From: Thiosocius sp963753845
GTDB lineage: Bacteria; Pseudomonadota; Gammaproteobacteria; Chromatiales; Chromatiaceae
Assembly (NCBI GenBank): GCA_963753845.1
Contig: CAVWEI010000035.1
Coordinates: 1-64,000 of the forward strand
Length of the DNA stretch: 64,000 nt
Reading direction: 5' to 3'
Positions 62,167-64,000 of the stretch are shown here, piece by piece. Below the pieces are notes generated by a model, which worked only from the letters and a program-made list of their open reading frames with translations, had not been told where the DNA came from and made no database searches. The stretch's first letter is position 1. Each line of letters begins with the position of its first letter. The position numbers and the translations under genes are program-made.

Positions 62167-64000
62167 GCCGATTTCCAGGACCGCCAACCTGCTGTTCGAA
62201 CTCGGAACCGAGGAGTTGCCCCCGGTCGCGCTCAAAAAACTGTCCGACGCCCTGAGCAGCGAGTTTCTCAAAGGCCTTTCCGATGCCGGGCTGGAGTATG
62301 GCGAAGTAACCGCTTACTCCGCTCCCAGGAGGCTTGCCCTCTTGGTCAAGGACTGCGCCACATCACAGCCGGACCAGGATATCGAGCGTCGTGGACCTGC
62401 CCTGGCCGCGGCCTATGATGCAGACGGCATACCGACCAAGGCAGCCGAGGGCTTTGCACGCTCCTGCGGTACCAGCGTGGATCAGCTTCAGAAACTCGAC
62501 ACCGACAAGGGCAGCTGGCTTGTCTACAACGTCCACAAGCCCGGCCAGACCGCCGCCGAGCTCCTGCCAGCCATCGCGGAAAATGCGCTGAACCGGCTGC
62601 CGATCCCAAAGCGCATGCGATGGGGCTCTTCCGAGGCACAGTTCGTACGCCCGGTGCATTGGCTGGTGTTCCTGCACGGTGAGCGGGTGGTGCCCTGCAC
62701 CCTGCTCGACGCCGAGGCCGGCAACCAGACCTATGGCCACCGCTTCCATCACCCGCAGGCCATCACCCTTTACAGCCCGGAAGACTATGCCGAGGTGTTG
62801 GAGTCTCTGGGGAAAGTAATCGCTCACTTCGGTAGTAGGCGCGCACGCATTAAGGCACAGGTGGAACAGGCGGCGCTGGCCCTGGGTGGGAGTGCCGATC
62901 TGGACGACGATCTGCTCGACGAGGTCACCGCGTTGAACGAATGGCCGGTCCCGATAAGCGGCGCCTTCGAGGAACGCTTTCTTGCCGTCCCGCAGGAGGC
63001 CCTGGTGGCGACGATGAAGGGGAACCAGAAATACTTCCCGGTATTCGACGGGGACGGACGACTGATGAATCACTTCATCACCATCGCCAACGTCGAAAGC
63101 AGGCAGCCGGAACTGATCCGTGAGGGCAACGAACGCGTCGTGCGCCCGCGCTTGGCCGACGCCATGTTTTTCTGGGAGCAGGATGGCAGGAAAAGGCTGT
63201 TCGATCGCATCCAGGAGCTGGAGCACGTGGTGTTCGAGAAGCAACTCGGCAGTATGTTCGACAAGTCGGCACGCGTGGCGGCACTGGCGGCACACATCGC
63301 GAAGGCCATTGGGGGCGATCCTGCACTCGCAAGACGCGCCGGTGAACTCAGCCGCTGCGACCTCATGACCGAGATGGTGTTCGAGTTCCCCGGGATGCAG
63401 GGGATCATGGGCCGCTACCAGGCCGAGCGTGATGGTGAACCCGCAGAGCTGGCCCAGGCAATGGATGAGTTCTACATGCCACGCTTTTCCGGTGACCAGC
63501 TGCCGCAGACCCCGACCGGGATCGCGATCTCTCTGGCGGAAAGGATCGATACCCTGGTCGGCATCTTTGGCATCGGCATGAAGCCAACCGGCGACAAGGA
63601 CCCCTTTGGACTTCGCAGGGCGGCACTGGGTGCATTGCGTATCCTGCGCGAGCACGCGCTGCCGCTCGATCTGAAATCATTGCTTTCAGAGGCACAGCTT
63701 CACCTGGGCAAAAGGCTGACCGAGTCCGGGACAGCAGACCAGGTCTACCGATTCATGCTCGAGCGCCTGAAGGGTATCTATGCCGATGCCGGCGCGGCAC
63801 CCGATGTGTACGAGGCCGTTGCCGCGGTGCAGCCCGAGTCGATAGCGGACTTTGAACACCGTGTTCGGGCGGTTGCGGATTTCCGCACCCTGCCCGAAGC
63901 GGACGCGCTCGCGGCAGCGAACAAGCGCATCAGCAACATATTGAGGAAGGCCGAGCAACCAATCCCGGGCCAGCCCGATCCCGGCCTTTTCGAGATGGAT
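62159..64000 (+). CDS. glyS: Glycine--tRNA ligase beta subunit (C-terminus beyond window)
   Basis: The frame from ATG 62159 is open to the window end (614 codons; the family is about 690), so the C-terminal anticodon-binding part is cut off. Visible: NLLFELGTEELPPVALKKLS, SAPRRLALLVKD, RWGSSEAQFVRPVHWLVFLH, MKGNQKYFPVFD and the HD-like region ELSRCDLMTEMVFEFPGMQG. GGAGGTG lies about 6 nt before the start inside glyQ. GlyS binds tRNA-Gly and partners with GlyQ. Confidence 0.98.
   Translation, partial: MAEPISRTANLLFELGTEELPPVALKKLSDALSSEFLKGLSDAGLEYGEVTAYSAPRRLALLVKDCATSQPDQDIERRGPALAAAYDADGIPTKAAEGFARSCGTSVDQLQKLDTDKGSWLVYNVHKPGQTAAELLPAIAENALNRLPIPKRMRWGSSEAQFVRPVHWLVFLHGERVVPCTLLDAEAGNQTYGHRFHHPQAITLYSPEDYAEVLESLGKVIAHFGSRRARIKAQVEQAALALGGSADLDDDLLDEVTALNEWPVPISGAFEERFLAVPQEALVATMKGNQKYFPVFDGDGRLMNHFITIANVESRQPELIREGNERVVRPRLADAMFFWEQDGRKRLFDRIQELEHVVFEKQLGSMFDKSARVAALAAHIAKAIGGDPALARRAGELSRCDLMTEMVFEFPGMQGIMGRYQAERDGEPAELAQAMDEFYMPRFSGDQLPQTPTGIAISLAERIDTLVGIFGIGMKPTGDKDPFGLRRAALGALRILREHALPLDLKSLLSEAQLHLGKRLTESGTADQVYRFMLERLKGIYADAGAAPDVYEAVAAVQPESIADFEHRVRAVADFRTLPEADALAAANKRISNILRKAEQPIPGQPDPGLFEMD

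Overview
The window looks like a chromosomal segment from a GC-rich gammaproteobacterium. Supporting gene sets are ubiE-ubiJ-ubiB, secB-gpsA, gpmI-envC-ctpA-yibQ-yajL, glnA-DUF4124-ntrB-ntrC and glyQ-glyS. A pyruvate:ferredoxin oxidoreductase, a persulfide-sensor-like ArsR protein beside a rhodanese, and a TusA protein are compatible with a sulfur-metabolising Chromatiales-like lineage, but that placement is inference. No rRNA, tRNA, CRISPR array, intact IS element or prophage was seen.

Layout. 1-13.8 kb (minus strand): a LapA/LapBC-type adhesin locus transcribed ABC exporter -> HlyD adaptor -> LuxR-type regulator -> giant adhesin. The adhesin starts at 9550, reads without a stop to position 1 and runs off the window; 8.68 kb of it is a 345-bp unit repeated about 25.2 times with no difference that I can see. 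14-19 kb: nifJ and a dihydroorotate-dehydrogenase-like gene. 19-24.3 kb (minus): small membrane protein, SpoIIAA-like protein, SLC13-type permease, TIR-domain protein, polytopic membrane protein. 24.4-28.1 kb: DUF971 and ubiquinone genes. 28.3-35.1 kb (minus): envelope and housekeeping genes. 35.4-37.8 kb: arsR-type regulator, rhodanese, secB, gpsA. 37.8-44.8 kb: MerR regulator with its operator, HMA metallochaperone, CusB- and CusA-like efflux, DUF302, DUF924. 44.8-51.7 kb: dodecin, a collapsed GGDEF-EAL gene, trmL, pyrD, two HDOD paralogs. 51.8-52.1 kb: MITE-like element. 52.1-61.1 kb: MgtC-like protein, ntrC/ntrB, three decaying DUF4124 genes, glnA with a sigma-54 promoter and NtrC site, CDF transporter, TusA fused in frame to a PP-loop gene remnant. 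61.2 kb-end: glyQ and glyS (partial).

How the parts relate. The adhesin has the N-terminal retention module and TAAG di-alanine site expected of a c-di-GMP-controlled LapG substrate, and its exporter and adaptor are encoded beside it. LapG, LapD and an outer-membrane TolC-type partner are not in view. The only GGDEF-EAL gene in the window is collapsed. NtrBC and the glnA promoter elements form a textbook nitrogen-control unit. The MerR-HMA-CusBA cluster is a metal-efflux operon without its own outer-membrane channel.

Sequence quality. Several conserved genes (exporter ABC gene, nifJ, gpmI, one DUF4124 gene) each carry exactly one single-base indel, and two others have clean internal deletions. 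Either the assembly has residual errors or this locus is decaying; gpmI and nifJ make uncorrected error the simpler explanation.
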